This document shows positions 1 through 7,660 of a DNA stretch of 41,408 nucleotides, one piece after another (the stretch's first letter is position 1; the number at the start of each line of letters is the position of its first letter). Source of the DNA: Phycisphaerales bacterium (GTDB lineage Bacteria; Planctomycetota; Phycisphaerae; Phycisphaerales; SM1A02); contig JASMKH010000019.1 of the NCBI GenBank assembly GCA_030749435.1, forward strand, positions 1 to 41,408. The letters are read 5' to 3'. Below the pieces are notes generated by a model. That model was not told the origin of the DNA. It saw nothing but the letters and a program-made list of their open reading frames with translations, and did no database searches. A program made the translations under genes and the position numbers.

Positions 1-845
1 GTGTCCACGTACCCGTCGGACAGGAGATAGCAGGGCTTCTGCCATCCGAAGAGGCAATAGGTGGGATTGCCCCACGGCGTGCAGTCGTACTGGCGCTTGC
101 CCATCAGAAACTCCAGAAACAGCGGCGACTGATTGAACCGCCAGCGTTTCTTTCGGTTGGAGAGCAGCATGTCAAAGAGGGCGTTGGTGTTTGTGCGGCC
201 AAGGAAGTTGGACTGATCGGCGGCTGCTTCGTACGCGTAGCCGGGGCTGAGCATCATGCCCTCGACGCCCGCATCCATCATCTCGTCGAAGAAGTGGCGG
301 ATGGCGTTGGGGTCGGCACCATCAAACAGCGTCGTGTTGGTGGTGACGCGATACCCCATCTTGACGGCGGCTCGAATGCCGGCGATCGCCTTGTCATACG
401 TGCCGTCGCGGCAGACCGCGAAGTCGTGGTCGTCCTTCGGTCCGTCCATGTGGACCGAAAAGGTCAGGTACTTGGTGGGTTTGAACCAACCGGCTTCCAA
501 CTTCTCCTTCAGCAGGATCGCGTTGGTGCAGAGGTAAATGTACTTCTTCCGCTTGACCAGCTCGTCAACCAGCTCGCGGATGTGCCCGTACAGCAGCGGC
601 TCGCCGCCCGGGATTGAGACCATGGGGGCAGGGCACTCATCGACGGCTCGAAGGGCGTCCTCGAGCGGCATGTCCCTTCGGAGAATGTGGACCGGGTATT
701 GAATCTTGCCGCAGCCTGCGCAGGCGAGGTTGCATCGGTACAGGGGCTCGAGCATCAATACGAGCGGATACCGTCGCCGACCACGAAGCCGCTGCCCGAG
801 CACGTAACTCGCGACGGTCCACATCTGACTGATCGGCACTCCCAT
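1..845 (-). CDS. hpnH: Hopanoid biosynthesis radical SAM protein HpnH (3' end outside window)
   Basis: HpnH adds adenosine to the hopene side chain, the first step from C30 to extended C35 hopanoids. The reading frame runs from ATG at 845 and is still open at base 1, so 281 codons are present and the C-terminus is missing. Radical SAM cysteines are C38, C42 and C45 in RCNLACAGCGK. Family landmarks follow: VSIPGGEPLL, KYIYLCTNAILL, FSVHMDG, VEGMMLSPGYAYE and CTPWGNPTYCLFGWQ, the last two very characteristic of HpnH. The start is the usual HpnH position, a few residues before the basic YPLVLMLEPL segment. No Shine-Dalgarno precedes it; a TACCAT hexamer lies 8 nt upstream. The gene diverges from an ECF sigma factor. 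Identification is from motif recall; I am confident of the family. Confidence 0.93.
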   Translation of the reverse strand, partial: MGVPISQMWTVASYVLGQRLRGRRRYPLVLMLEPLYRCNLACAGCGKIQYPVHILRRDMPLEDALRAVDECPAPMVSIPGGEPLLYGHIRELVDELVKRKKYIYLCTNAILLKEKLEAGWFKPTKYLTFSVHMDGPKDDHDFAVCRDGTYDKAIAGIRAAVKMGYRVTTNTTLFDGADPNAIRHFFDEMMDAGVEGMMLSPGYAYEAAADQSNFLGRTNTNALFDMLLSNRKKRWRFNQSPLFLEFLMGKRQYDCTPWGNPTYCLFGWQKPCYLLSDGYVD

Positions 846-853
846 GGGCGGGG

Positions 854-859
854 ATGGTA
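854..859 (-). promoter_or_regulatory. Candidate -10 (TACCAT) of leaderless hpnH
   Basis: On the minus strand TACCAT is followed by 8 nt and then the hpnH ATG, with no Shine-Dalgarno between. It is preceded by TGA, so it also fits an extended -10 (TGnTAnnnT). No convincing -35 is visible. One of eight similar cases in this window. Confidence 0.45.
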
Positions 860-1013
860 TCAGTGCTCCGATCCTCGCAATGGGCCCGAATCCGCGGGGG
901 TTTTGGCACAGGCGTGCAACCCTGAGGCGCTCTGGGAGGGCCTCACCCGGCTCGCCAGCGAACTTCCTCTCTTTTTGCCCCACATCGCTGAACTTGCAGG
1001 ATGGGGCGGGGGT

Positions 1014-1778
1014 ATGGGTTTCATGCTTGCACTTGAACTGCAACAGATGCTGTCGCTGCACCCCTCGTGGGGCAGTCCGGCTATGATCGGTCGCGCGGTG
1101 CTCGAGGAGGCTCGGGCGCTGCTGACGAGTCGGCCGCGGCCTGCGGTCCCGGAGTGCCAAGCGGCCGTGCAGTCGGTATCAACCCAGAGTGATGAAGCCC
1201 TGCTGGAAGCCCATCTCGCTGGCGACGAAGAGGCATTCTCGACGCTGGTCGGCCGATATGTGGCCGAGTTGGTGCCCTATCTCGCTCGCGTCACGGGGTC
1301 GCGGACGACCGCCGATGACATCTTCCAGGAAGCATTCCTGCAGGTTCACCAGTCCGCCCACACCTTCGACCTCTCGCGGCGATTCAAGCCGTGGCTGTAC
1401 ACCATCGCTGTCAACAAGGCCCGCGACTGGCATCGCCGCCAATCGCGTCGTCACGCCGTGTCCCTGTCCACGCCGATCGGAAGCGACGGCGATGGGGCGG
1501 GCGTCGTCGATCTGATTGAGGGGGACTCGGTGCTTCCAGCCGAGGCTCTGGAACAGGAGGAACTGGCGGCGCGCGTCCGCGCTGCCGTTGATGGCATGCC
1601 GACACACCTTCGGGAGATCATCCTGCTGAGTTACTTTCAGAAAATGAGTTACAACCAGATCGCGGAGACGTTGCAGATTCCTCTGGGCACAGTCAAGAGC
1701 AGGCTGCACGCCGCAGTCGCATCATTCTCCCAAGCGTGGGGCCCGGCCGAGTCGGTCGACGAGGGAGACGACCAATGA
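1014..1778 (+). CDS. ECF-type RNA polymerase sigma factor
   Basis: Sigma-70 family protein of the extracytoplasmic-function group, with sigma2 and sigma4 domains only. Region 2 begins at DEALLEAHLAGDEEAF and continues through SRTTADDIFQEAFLQVH and FKPWLYTIAVNKARDWHRR. Region 4 is MPTHLREIILLSYFQKMSYNQIAETLQIPLGTVKSRLHAA, a clear helix-turn-helix. The protein is 254 aa from the ATG at 1014. About 55 residues before region 2 are not typical of the family, and ATG 1083 or a start nearer 1180 is possible because no strong ribosome binding site marks any of them. The stop overlaps the next start (ATGA at 1775-1778), so it is translationally coupled to a membrane protein that probably controls it. 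Confidence 0.88.
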   Translation: MGFMLALELQQMLSLHPSWGSPAMIGRAVLEEARALLTSRPRPAVPECQAAVQSVSTQSDEALLEAHLAGDEEAFSTLVGRYVAELVPYLARVTGSRTTADDIFQEAFLQVHQSAHTFDLSRRFKPWLYTIAVNKARDWHRRQSRRHAVSLSTPIGSDGDGAGVVDLIEGDSVLPAEALEQEELAARVRAAVDGMPTHLREIILLSYFQKMSYNQIAETLQIPLGTVKSRLHAAVASFSQAWGPAESVDEGDDQ

Positions 1779-2695
1779 CCGAACGACAAGACTCCCATCC
1801 GAAGATGTCCGCCGCAGATGTTGAGGTGTTCGACCAGCTGGCGGCCGAGGGCTTTGATGCCGAGAAGTTGACGAGCCTCGAAGGAGCGCAGCGCGAGCGG
1901 GGGCAGGCTGCGGTGGACCTCCTGACGCTTCTGGATGCCTACCCGACCGAGCCGCCGAGTGAAGAAGAGCAGCAGACGCTTGTCGACGCCACGATGGCGA
2001 GAATTCGTCGAGCCGAGGACAATCGCCGCGACCGCATGAAGATGGACAACCATCCGGTCATGCTCGGTCGCGGCCTTCGCTTCAGAATCGCCGAAGCACT
2101 GGCGCTGGCCGCCGTGTTGGCGATGGCGACCGCGACTATCTGGTCGTTCGGGACACTGGCCGATGAGCGCTCGCTCTCGGTCCGAACGCGGCAGAATCTG
2201 GGTGAGATCTATGCGGGCCTGTCGGCATTCAAGGACACCAATGGTGAGATGCCGGTGCACGACGCATCCGTTCCGGTCGGGAACCTGCTGGAGAACGGCT
2301 CCGCCAAGACGCTCAAAATGGGAAGCGTGGCCAACGGGACGTTCTGCGAATCCAAGTACCTGAGGAATCCCCGCCGGCCGGGGCTCGGTGGGAATGGTTT
2401 CTCCTGTGCGGTCTTCTCGGCCGCCGACGCTGACCACATCGGTCACGCAGACGTCATTCTGGTCGGCGACCGCAATCCGGCACTCGCCGGCATGTTGTCC
2501 GGCAAGTCGTACGGCGAGGCCATGGCGGACTCCATGTGGAATCTCCGGCTGGTCAATCGCCCCAGCGTCCTCTTCAGTGATGGGAGTTGCCGGGACCTGG
2601 ATTCGTATGACCACGGCGGGGACGGCATCTGGAAGGTCGATCGGGCCAATACGGGCCCAACCGCTGCTCCGATTGAGATCTTCCTGGCCCACTGA
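1775..2695 (+). CDS. Single-pass membrane protein, putative anti-sigma partner with pseudopilin-like outer domain
   Basis: 306 aa, starting inside the stop of the ECF sigma gene. The N-terminal ~105 residues are polar and acidic or charged, and would be cytoplasmic. A hydrophobic segment follows (IAEALALAAVLAMATATIWSF, about residues 105-125), then ~180 extracytoplasmic residues. The outer part begins RTRQNLGEIYAGLSAFKDTNGEMP, which resembles the post-helix segment of planctomycete pseudopilin-like (DUF1559-type) proteins, and near its end has VLFSDGS, like their terminal DG motif. Position and topology suggest an anti-sigma factor. I see no zinc-binding HxxxCxxC motif and no recognisable anti-sigma domain, so the role rests on context. 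No own ribosome binding site is needed if coupled. Confidence 0.7.
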   Translation: MTERQDSHPKMSAADVEVFDQLAAEGFDAEKLTSLEGAQRERGQAAVDLLTLLDAYPTEPPSEEEQQTLVDATMARIRRAEDNRRDRMKMDNHPVMLGRGLRFRIAEALALAAVLAMATATIWSFGTLADERSLSVRTRQNLGEIYAGLSAFKDTNGEMPVHDASVPVGNLLENGSAKTLKMGSVANGTFCESKYLRNPRRPGLGGNGFSCAVFSAADADHIGHADVILVGDRNPALAGMLSGKSYGEAMADSMWNLRLVNRPSVLFSDGSCRDLDSYDHGGDGIWKVDRANTGPTAAPIEIFLAH

Positions 2696-2752
2696 CCGGC
2701 ACGCGCGTGGCGGCTTCGGGGCCTCGGAAGGCACGCTTCTAGCCTCTTCTGC

Positions 2753-2758
2753 TACACT
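2753..2758 (+). promoter_or_regulatory. Candidate -10 (TACACT) for rpmI-rplT
   Basis: TACACT matches 4 of 6 -10 positions and lies 47 nt before the rpmI ATG, leaving room for a leader carrying the AGGAGG at 2791-2796. No good -35 hexamer is visible. Weak on its own. Confidence 0.3.
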
Positions 2759-2805
2759 CCCGGGCTCGCCCAAGTGGGCCGAGATGCCTCAGGAGGCGAT
2801 TGCCG

Positions 2806-3048
2806 ATGCCGAAGAACAAGCCAAACAAGGGACTCCTCAAGCGAATCCGGATCACCAAGTCTGGACGCGTGAAGTCCAAGCCCGCATTCGGCAGGCACCT
2901 TCGAAGCCACAAGTCAGGCGACACGCTGCGCTCGTATCGCAAGGCGAACTACGCAAGTTCCGCTGACGTTGGTCGTGCGGCTCGAATGCTGCATCGCCGC
3001 ATTGTCGCCGCGGACACATCCGCCAAGGCTGAAACTTCCGGCGACTGA
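2806..3048 (+). CDS. rpmI: 50S ribosomal protein L35
   Basis: 80-residue L35 with the family start MPKNKPNKGLLKRIR, the SGRVK and HLRSHKS segments and a basic composition. It has a longer acidic or neutral tail than Escherichia coli L35 (about 65 aa). The start is the ATG at 2806: a perfect AGGAGG (2791-2796) sits 9 nt upstream. An in-frame TTG two codons earlier (2800) is too close to that site and would add two residues the family lacks. It is followed after 78 bases by rplT, the standard partner. infC, which usually precedes this pair, is not here. Confidence 0.95.
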   Translation: MPKNKPNKGLLKRIRITKSGRVKSKPAFGRHLRSHKSGDTLRSYRKANYASSADVGRAARMLHRRIVAADTSAKAETSGD

Positions 3049-3126
3049 CCTGTTGATCATCCATCCGTCCTCGGGTGAAGCGGTCGGACTCGCCGACCCC
3101 CCGACTCGGGCAAGGAGCATTCCACC

Positions 3127-3501
3127 ATGCCACGCGTTCGTAAAGGTTCGGCCACCGTCAAGGCCCGCAAGCGGATCCTCCGGGCTGCCCGCGGGTACTG
3201 GGGCACCAAGCATCGACACAAGCAGCAGGCCAAGGTCGCACTCATCCGTGCCGGCCAGTACGCATATCGCGATCGCCGGAATCGCCGTCGCGACTTTCGC
3301 CGCCTGTGGATCACACGCGTTTCGGCGGCATGCCGTATGCGTGGAACTCGTTACAGTCGGTTCATGAACGGTCTTTCCAAGGCCGGAATCGGACTCAACC
3401 GCAAGATGCTCAGCCAGATCGCAATCGAGGATCCGGCGACGTTTGACCTGCTGGTCGAGCGTTCAGAAGCTTCCACAACAGCCTGCAAGGCCTCAGCCTG
3501 A
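3127..3501 (+). CDS. rplT: 50S ribosomal protein L20
   Basis: 124-residue L20, an early assembly protein binding 23S rRNA. Diagnostic segments are MPRVRKGSATVKARKRIL, AARGYWGTKHRHKQQAK, YAYRDRRNRRRDFRRLWITR and FMNGLSKAGIGLNRKMLSQIA. AAGGAG at 3112-3117 lies 9 nt before the ATG. Downstream of rpmI in the classical order. Its last codons form the left arm of a terminator-like hairpin. In several bacteria L20 autoregulates this operon by binding the leader; I cannot identify such a site in the short upstream region. Confidence 0.97.
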   Translation: MPRVRKGSATVKARKRILRAARGYWGTKHRHKQQAKVALIRAGQYAYRDRRNRRRDFRRLWITRVSAACRMRGTRYSRFMNGLSKAGIGLNRKMLSQIAIEDPATFDLLVERSEASTTACKASA

Positions 3502-3526
3502 CCCCGCCGTTGTGGCACGCTTTTTT
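3467..3526 (+). terminator. Terminator-like hairpin at the end of rplT
   Basis: Two perfect complementary blocks frame the rplT stop: AAGC (3467-3470) with GCTT (3519-3522), and CCACAAC (3473-3479) with GTTGTGG (3509-3515). They are separated by a 2x3 internal loop and followed by further T residues (3523-3526). Inside the loop GCC/GGC can form a small extra helix. The structure would separate the ribosomal operon from the methyltransferase gene, whose GTG start lies within the right arm, so it may act as an attenuator. The T-run is short and partly used in the stem. Confidence 0.5.
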
Positions 3527-4135
3527 ATAGAGGCGCTTCGCCGCCGCAAGGAAGTTGGTGCCGTCGCTGCGTCGGGCCGGTACCTGGCACGGGCAATCAC
3601 CCGGACGGTGGGGTCCAATGGTCGTGCCGACCGTGTTCTTGAAGTGGGGGCGGGCACTGGCGCATTCACCAATCACATTCTCGACCGGCTCGGGCCGGGA
3701 GGGAAGGCGGACATCGTCGAGTTGAACCCCCGATTCTGCGAGAAGCTCCGCTGTGAGGTCGTCGATCCTTGGACGAGTACGCAGGATGACCGGTCCGCCC
3801 GAGTCATCGAGTCGTGTATCGAGGACGCGAATCTGGAACAGTCCTACACCACGATCGTGTGTGGGCTCCCCTTCAACTCGTTCTCGCCCGAGGTGGCGAA
3901 CCGGATTCTTCAGCAACTTGTGGACCTGCTCGCCCCGGGTGGCACACTGGCATTCTTCGAGTATGCGTGCCTTCCATCGCTCCGCTGCATGGTGCCAGGC
4001 CCCTGGCGGCAGGACGCTCGAGCGCACCGAAAGTGTCTCCGCCACCTCTCCGCCTCGATGAGGCAGGAGCGGACCTTTGTGCTTCGCAACGTACTTCCGG
4101 CGTGGGCTGTCTTTCTCTGCGACCAGGGAGCCTGA
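3512..4135 (+). CDS. Class I SAM-dependent methyltransferase (phospholipid/rRNA-dimethylase-like)
   Basis: 207 aa from GTG 3512. The Rossmann motif I is RVLEVGAGTGAFTNHIL, followed by ADIVELNPRFCEKL (acidic residue binding SAM ribose), and later IVCGLPFNSFSPEVANRIL and LLAPGGTLAFFEY. The opening FFIEALRRRKEVGAVAASGRYLARAIT and the GLPFNSF motif resemble bacterial phosphatidylethanolamine N-methyltransferase (PmtA)-like and KsgA-like enzymes, so a phospholipid or related small substrate is plausible. The substrate is not proven. An alternative start, ATG 3443, lies inside rplT. I prefer GTG because family homology begins there, but no Shine-Dalgarno supports either, and the GTG is buried in the rplT terminator-like stem. 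Confidence 0.75.
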   Translation: MARFFIEALRRRKEVGAVAASGRYLARAITRTVGSNGRADRVLEVGAGTGAFTNHILDRLGPGGKADIVELNPRFCEKLRCEVVDPWTSTQDDRSARVIESCIEDANLEQSYTTIVCGLPFNSFSPEVANRILQQLVDLLAPGGTLAFFEYACLPSLRCMVPGPWRQDARAHRKCLRHLSASMRQERTFVLRNVLPAWAVFLCDQGA

Positions 4136-4141
4136 TCCCAT

Positions 4142-5353
4142 ATGAGTGATCCAGCCTTTCTTGAAGAACTGCATGAGCGACAGCGCGCGTTTGACGCGCT
4201 TGAGCCTGAATGCGAGATGACGGTTCGCGATCCCGAACTGGGCGTCGAAGGCCACGTCATTGTGTGGTCGACGCTGGCTGTCAGGAACGGGCCGCTCGGA
4301 CGGGTCGGCAAGGGCGGTACACGCATCACGCCGACCGTGACCAAGGACGAGATCATGCGTTTGGCCCGGACCCAGACGTTGAAGAACGCTGCGGCGGGCC
4401 TTGCCACGGGCGGTGCCAAGTCGGGACTCCGCGCCGACCCGACGGCCGACGGTTTTGAGCGGGTGTATCGTCGGTTCGCCGAACTTGCGTGGCCTGCCCA
4501 CTTCGATAACGGTGGGTTGTGGGGCGGACTGGGGTACGACCTCGGTGGCGACCCCAGACACTGCCAGTGGGCGATCGATGAACTCGGAACGACCCGCTGC
4601 TTCACGGGCAAACCGGTGGAGCAGGGCGGTACGGATTACGACGTCGAAGGTGTCGCAGGGCTGGGTGTCTCGGTTGCCGCGGCCACGTGGCTGGACGTAT
4701 CCGCAGGTGGCGCCGCGGGGAAGACCGCTGCGGTTCAGGGAATCGGCGCGATGGGCGCGGCCGTATGCCGGTACTTCACCGAACTCGGGGGTTGTGTGAC
4801 TACGATCGCGGATCCGAGAGTTGACGGGGCGTGGCGGCTGCACGGCCCACTCTCCGGGGCACTTCTCGATGCCATTGCCGAGATGGACTTTCACACGACT
4901 CGCGAGCATCTACTCAACGAAGGCCATCAAAAGATGCCGATGGACGACGTGCTCTGGGAAGACGTCGATGTACTCATTCCCTGCGCTGTTCAGGATGTGA
5001 TCGATACCGGCAATCAGTCCAGGATCCGAGCGAACGTGGTCGTGGAAGGCGCGAACAACCCCTGCACGATGCCAGCGCGGCATGCGCTTCACGAGCGAGG
5101 TGTGCCGGTCGTTCCCGACTTCATTGCGAACCCTGGTGGTGCCATTGCGGCGAGCGTCGAGATGACATCAGAGGTGAGCGATGAAGACAACGCGCGAACC
5201 CATGCCAAAGTTGATGAAGCCAAGACCGCGACCCGATCGATGGTCGCCGACAACGTCCGCGAAGTTCTGTCGCTGGCAGATCTGTACGAGGCACCGCTCA
5301 TAGACGCGGCGACCCTGGTGGCCCTCCGTCGGATCTTCTCATTCACCTCGTAA
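4142..5353 (+). CDS. Glu/Leu/Phe/Val dehydrogenase family protein
   Basis: 403 aa NAD(P)-dependent amino acid dehydrogenase catalysing reversible oxidative deamination. The dimerisation/catalytic domain has GKGGTRITPTVTKDEIMRLA, LKNAAAGLATGGAKSG (K93 is the expected catalytic lysine) and NGGLWGGLGYDLGGDP. The Rossmann domain has AVQGIGAMGAAV (GxGxxG) near residue 200 and VVEGANNPCTMPA and PDFIANPGGAIAAS toward the end. These last two are typical of glutamate and leucine dehydrogenases. Substrate choice cannot be settled from the motifs; the second motif reads GGAKSG rather than the usual GGAKGG. AGGGAG (4125-4130) precedes the ATG by 11 nt. Its stop overlaps the next start by one base (TAATG). 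Confidence 0.9.
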   Translation: MSDPAFLEELHERQRAFDALEPECEMTVRDPELGVEGHVIVWSTLAVRNGPLGRVGKGGTRITPTVTKDEIMRLARTQTLKNAAAGLATGGAKSGLRADPTADGFERVYRRFAELAWPAHFDNGGLWGGLGYDLGGDPRHCQWAIDELGTTRCFTGKPVEQGGTDYDVEGVAGLGVSVAAATWLDVSAGGAAGKTAAVQGIGAMGAAVCRYFTELGGCVTTIADPRVDGAWRLHGPLSGALLDAIAEMDFHTTREHLLNEGHQKMPMDDVLWEDVDVLIPCAVQDVIDTGNQSRIRANVVVEGANNPCTMPARHALHERGVPVVPDFIANPGGAIAASVEMTSEVSDEDNARTHAKVDEAKTATRSMVADNVREVLSLADLYEAPLIDAATLVALRRIFSFTS

Positions 5354-6294
5354 TGGTGTCTCGGCCGACATTCGAGGACGTCTGCGCAGCCCATGATCGC
5401 ATCGAGGCAGTCGTGCACCGGACTCCGGTGATGACGTGCGCCACGCTGGACGCCATGTCCGGTCGCCAACTGTTCTTCAAGTGCGAGCAGTTCCAGCGGG
5501 TTGGCGCATTCAAGTTCCGTGGCGCGAGCAACGTGGTACTCGGCTTGTCCGCAGACGAGGCTGCGGGCGGAGTCTGCACCCATTCCAGTGGCAACCACGC
5601 CCAGGCACTGGCGTGTGCCGCCCGGGAGCGGGGCATTCCGGCGTGGATCGTCATGCCGACCTCGGCGCCATCGGTTAAGCGAGCGGCCGTTGAGCGTTAC
5701 GGTGCTGCAATCATCGACTGCGAGCCGACGCTCGAAGCGAGGGAGCAGACTGCGGCGAGTGTGATCGAGCGGACCGGCGCATACTTCGTACACCCCTATG
5801 ACGATGACCGGATCATCGCTGGGCAGGGAACCGCAGCGAAGGAATTGATCGAGCAGGTCTGCCAATTGGATGCCCTGGTGTCGCCGATTGGCGGTGGAGG
5901 CCTGATGTCGGGCACGTGCATCACAACGCGGGCCATGTGCCCACAGGCCATGCTGGTGGGGGCCGAGCCAAGCGGCGCCGACGATGCGGCCCAGTCGCTT
6001 GCAGCGGGCACGCTCATTCCGCAGACTGCCCCGGACACGATTTGCGACGGGCTGCTGACGAGTCTGAGCGAGCGGACGTTTGCCATCCTCCGCGATCACC
6101 TTGAGGCGATCGTCACGGTGAGCGATGACGAAGTTCGGGCGGCCAGGTCGCTTCTGCTCGAGCGAGCCAAACTCTGGGTGGAACCCAGCAGTGCTACGGT
6201 GCTGGCGGCCATGCTCAACGACCAGTGCCCGATTCCACGGGACGCCCGCGTAGGCCTCATTCTCTCCGGGGGAAACACACGCCCCGATGTATGA
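5353..6294 (+). CDS. Threonine dehydratase / serine racemase-like PLP enzyme (fold type II)
   Basis: 313 aa, without the C-terminal ACT regulatory domain of biosynthetic IlvA, so it resembles catabolic threonine dehydratase or serine racemase. Landmarks are the Schiff-base lysine K54 in GAFKFRGA, the substrate loop SSGNHAQA, the phosphate-binding GGGGLMSG, and the terminal SGGN that contacts the pyridine nitrogen. Translation is coupled to the upstream dehydrogenase (one-base overlap). The pair could work together: dehydration of threonine or serine gives a 2-oxo acid that the dehydrogenase could aminate, or both may serve amino acid catabolism. This coupling is inference. Confidence 0.9.
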   Translation: MVSRPTFEDVCAAHDRIEAVVHRTPVMTCATLDAMSGRQLFFKCEQFQRVGAFKFRGASNVVLGLSADEAAGGVCTHSSGNHAQALACAARERGIPAWIVMPTSAPSVKRAAVERYGAAIIDCEPTLEAREQTAASVIERTGAYFVHPYDDDRIIAGQGTAAKELIEQVCQLDALVSPIGGGGLMSGTCITTRAMCPQAMLVGAEPSGADDAAQSLAAGTLIPQTAPDTICDGLLTSLSERTFAILRDHLEAIVTVSDDEVRAARSLLLERAKLWVEPSSATVLAAMLNDQCPIPRDARVGLILSGGNTRPDV

Positions 6295-6374
6295 AGCGGC
6301 GCATCGCGGGGCAACGGCAATTGCGGGGAGGCCGCTGCATCACTTGAAGATCACACGCGCTGCCAGGCTGAGAT

Positions 6375-7482
6375 CTAGCCCTTGGCGGCGCGTCGGCGTT
6401 TGAGTTCGGCGTCGATGAAACCATCGAGGTCGCCGTCGAGCGTCGTCTGCGGGTTGCCGACCTCGTGGCCGGTCCTGTGGTCCTTCACACGGTTGTCGTA
6501 GATGACATACGAGCGGATCTGCGATCCCCACCCGCGATCGACCTTGCCACCGGTTGCTGCGTCAAGCTCCGCCTGCCGCCGCTCTTCTTCGAGCTGATCG
6601 AGCTTGGCCTTCAGGATTCGCATGGCCTGCTTGCGATTCTGCAACTGCGCCTTGTGCGTGGAGCTCACGACCATGATGCCGGTCGGCTTGTGGACAATGC
6701 GAACGGCTGATGCGACCTTGTTGACGTTCTGTCCGCCTGGTCCGGATGAGCGGGCGTAGGTCGTCAACTCGATGTCCTTGTCGTCGATCTCGACGTCTTC
6801 GTCATCGAATTCGGGGGTGACGTCGACCGTGCAGAAACTGGTCTGCCGCTTTCCCTGGCTGTTGAATGGACTGACCCGCGCGAGCCTATGCGTGCCGCGC
6901 TCGCATGACATGTACCCGTAGGCGAGCGGCCCCTTGACGTGATAGGTCACGCTGCTGATGCCAACTTCACTGCCGTGGACGAGCGCCAGCTGCTCGACCT
7001 TCCAGCCCTGCTTTTCCCACCATGAGGTGTACATGCGGTCGAGCATCGTGGCCCAGTCGTCCGCGTCATTACCGCCATCGCCGGCCTGAATGGACACGAA
7101 GCAGTCGCGATGGTCATGCTTTCCCGAGAGCAGCGACTGCAGTTCGACACGTCCCATTCGACCGTTGAGTTGAAAGAGGACCTCGTCGGTTTCCGCGAGG
7201 AGGTCGGCATCATCCGCCTCCCTGGCGAGTTCGTACCCCACCTGGGCATCTTCGAACGACTCGATCACACCCTCAAGGCCTTCGGTCTGGGCCTTGAGCA
7301 GTCGGTACTCGTTGATCACCTTCTGAGCGGTCTCCTGGTTGTTCCAGAAGTCCGCATCACTCATTTCACTCTGCAGCGAAGCGCGCCGCGCGACCTTTGC
7401 GTCATAGTCAAAGAGAGTCGCGGATGGTCAAGATCCGCGCCTCAAGATCGTCGATCACGGGTTGGTGGGCGTCGTAGTGCAT
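6375..7482 (-). CDS. prfB: Peptide chain release factor 2, made by programmed +1 frameshift
   Basis: RF2 ends translation at UGA and UAA. It is encoded in two frames. Codons 1-24 run from ATG 7482 to CTT 7411-7413, and an in-frame TGA (7410-7408) follows. Skipping one base resumes at GAC (7409) and gives [11 protein letters not shown] and the rest of the protein, 368 aa in total. Landmarks are the stop-codon-reading SPF ([15 protein letters not shown]) and the catalytic GGQ in [17 protein letters not shown]. The zero-frame peptide ends IRDSL, exactly where Escherichia coli RF2 reads RGYL before the shift. The upstream frame is open further, to 7689, but RF2 length favours ATG 7482. No Shine-Dalgarno precedes it; TATCCT lies 6 nt upstream. 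Confidence 0.95.
7408..7439 (-). promoter_or_regulatory. prfB programmed frameshift site with upstream hairpin
   Basis: The mRNA reads CUU UGA C, the universal RF2 autoregulatory shift site, at 7413-7407. The usual stimulator, an AGGGGG Shine-Dalgarno-like element 3 nt upstream, is absent (the codons there are CGC GAC TCT). Instead a perfect 7-bp inverted repeat, CGCGGAT (7439-7433) and ATCCGCG (7425-7419), with a 7-nt loop, ends 5 nt before the CUU. Confidence 0.85.
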
Positions 7483-7488
7483 CGGGGG

Positions 7489-7494
7489 AGGATA
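7489..7494 (-). promoter_or_regulatory. Candidate -10 (TATCCT) of leaderless prfB
   Basis: TATCCT on the minus strand, then 6 nt, then the prfB ATG. The spacer is CCCCCG, so no Shine-Dalgarno is possible. No clear -35. Confidence 0.45.
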
Positions 7495-7516
7495 GCGATC
7501 CCTCTGAGCGGCAGGG

Positions 7517-7660
7517 GGGGCCACACGCCGCACCGGCTCGGCCGGCGTGCCTCCGCCAGCGGGGGAGCGGTGTTGAGGATGCCTATCTCCCTCGCTCCCT
7601 CCCCCCCCTCCGGCGAGCGTGGCCCGATGATTCGGGGCCACACGACGTATCTCCGCCAGC
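7517..7660. repeat. Two degenerate copies of a short composite repeat with hairpins
   Basis: GGGGCCACACG occurs at 7517-7527 and 7634-7644, and CTCCGCCAGC at 7551-7560 and 7651-7660. Together they look like two copies of one element, 44 and 27 bp long. Copy 1 carries an extra GC-rich hairpin (arms near 7530-7537 and 7541-7550). Between the copies GGGAGCG (7563-7569) pairs with CGCTCCC (7593-7599). The region separates two divergent genes and contains no gene I can support. Confidence 0.5.
7589..7608 (-). other. Potential G-quadruplex tract upstream of prfB
   Basis: Read on the minus strand, this is a run of eight G, A, three G, AGCGA, then three G. The eight-G run can supply two G-tracts, so four tracts with short loops are available. 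It lies 107 nt upstream of the prfB start on the coding strand. Folding is predicted from sequence only. Confidence 0.45.

Noticed and set aside
903-917. TGGCAC...TGCA resembling a sigma-54 promoter upstream of the ECF sigma gene
   Set aside because: The GG and GC elements are one base too close for a -24/-12 promoter.
2700-2709. CACGCGCGTG palindrome upstream of rpmI
   Set aside because: A 10-bp CG-rich palindrome is likely by chance at this composition, and no second copy or promoter alignment supports it.
3410-4909. 499-codon open frame on the minus strand
   Set aside because: It is antisense to rplT, the methyltransferase and the dehydrogenase, all with clear family motifs.
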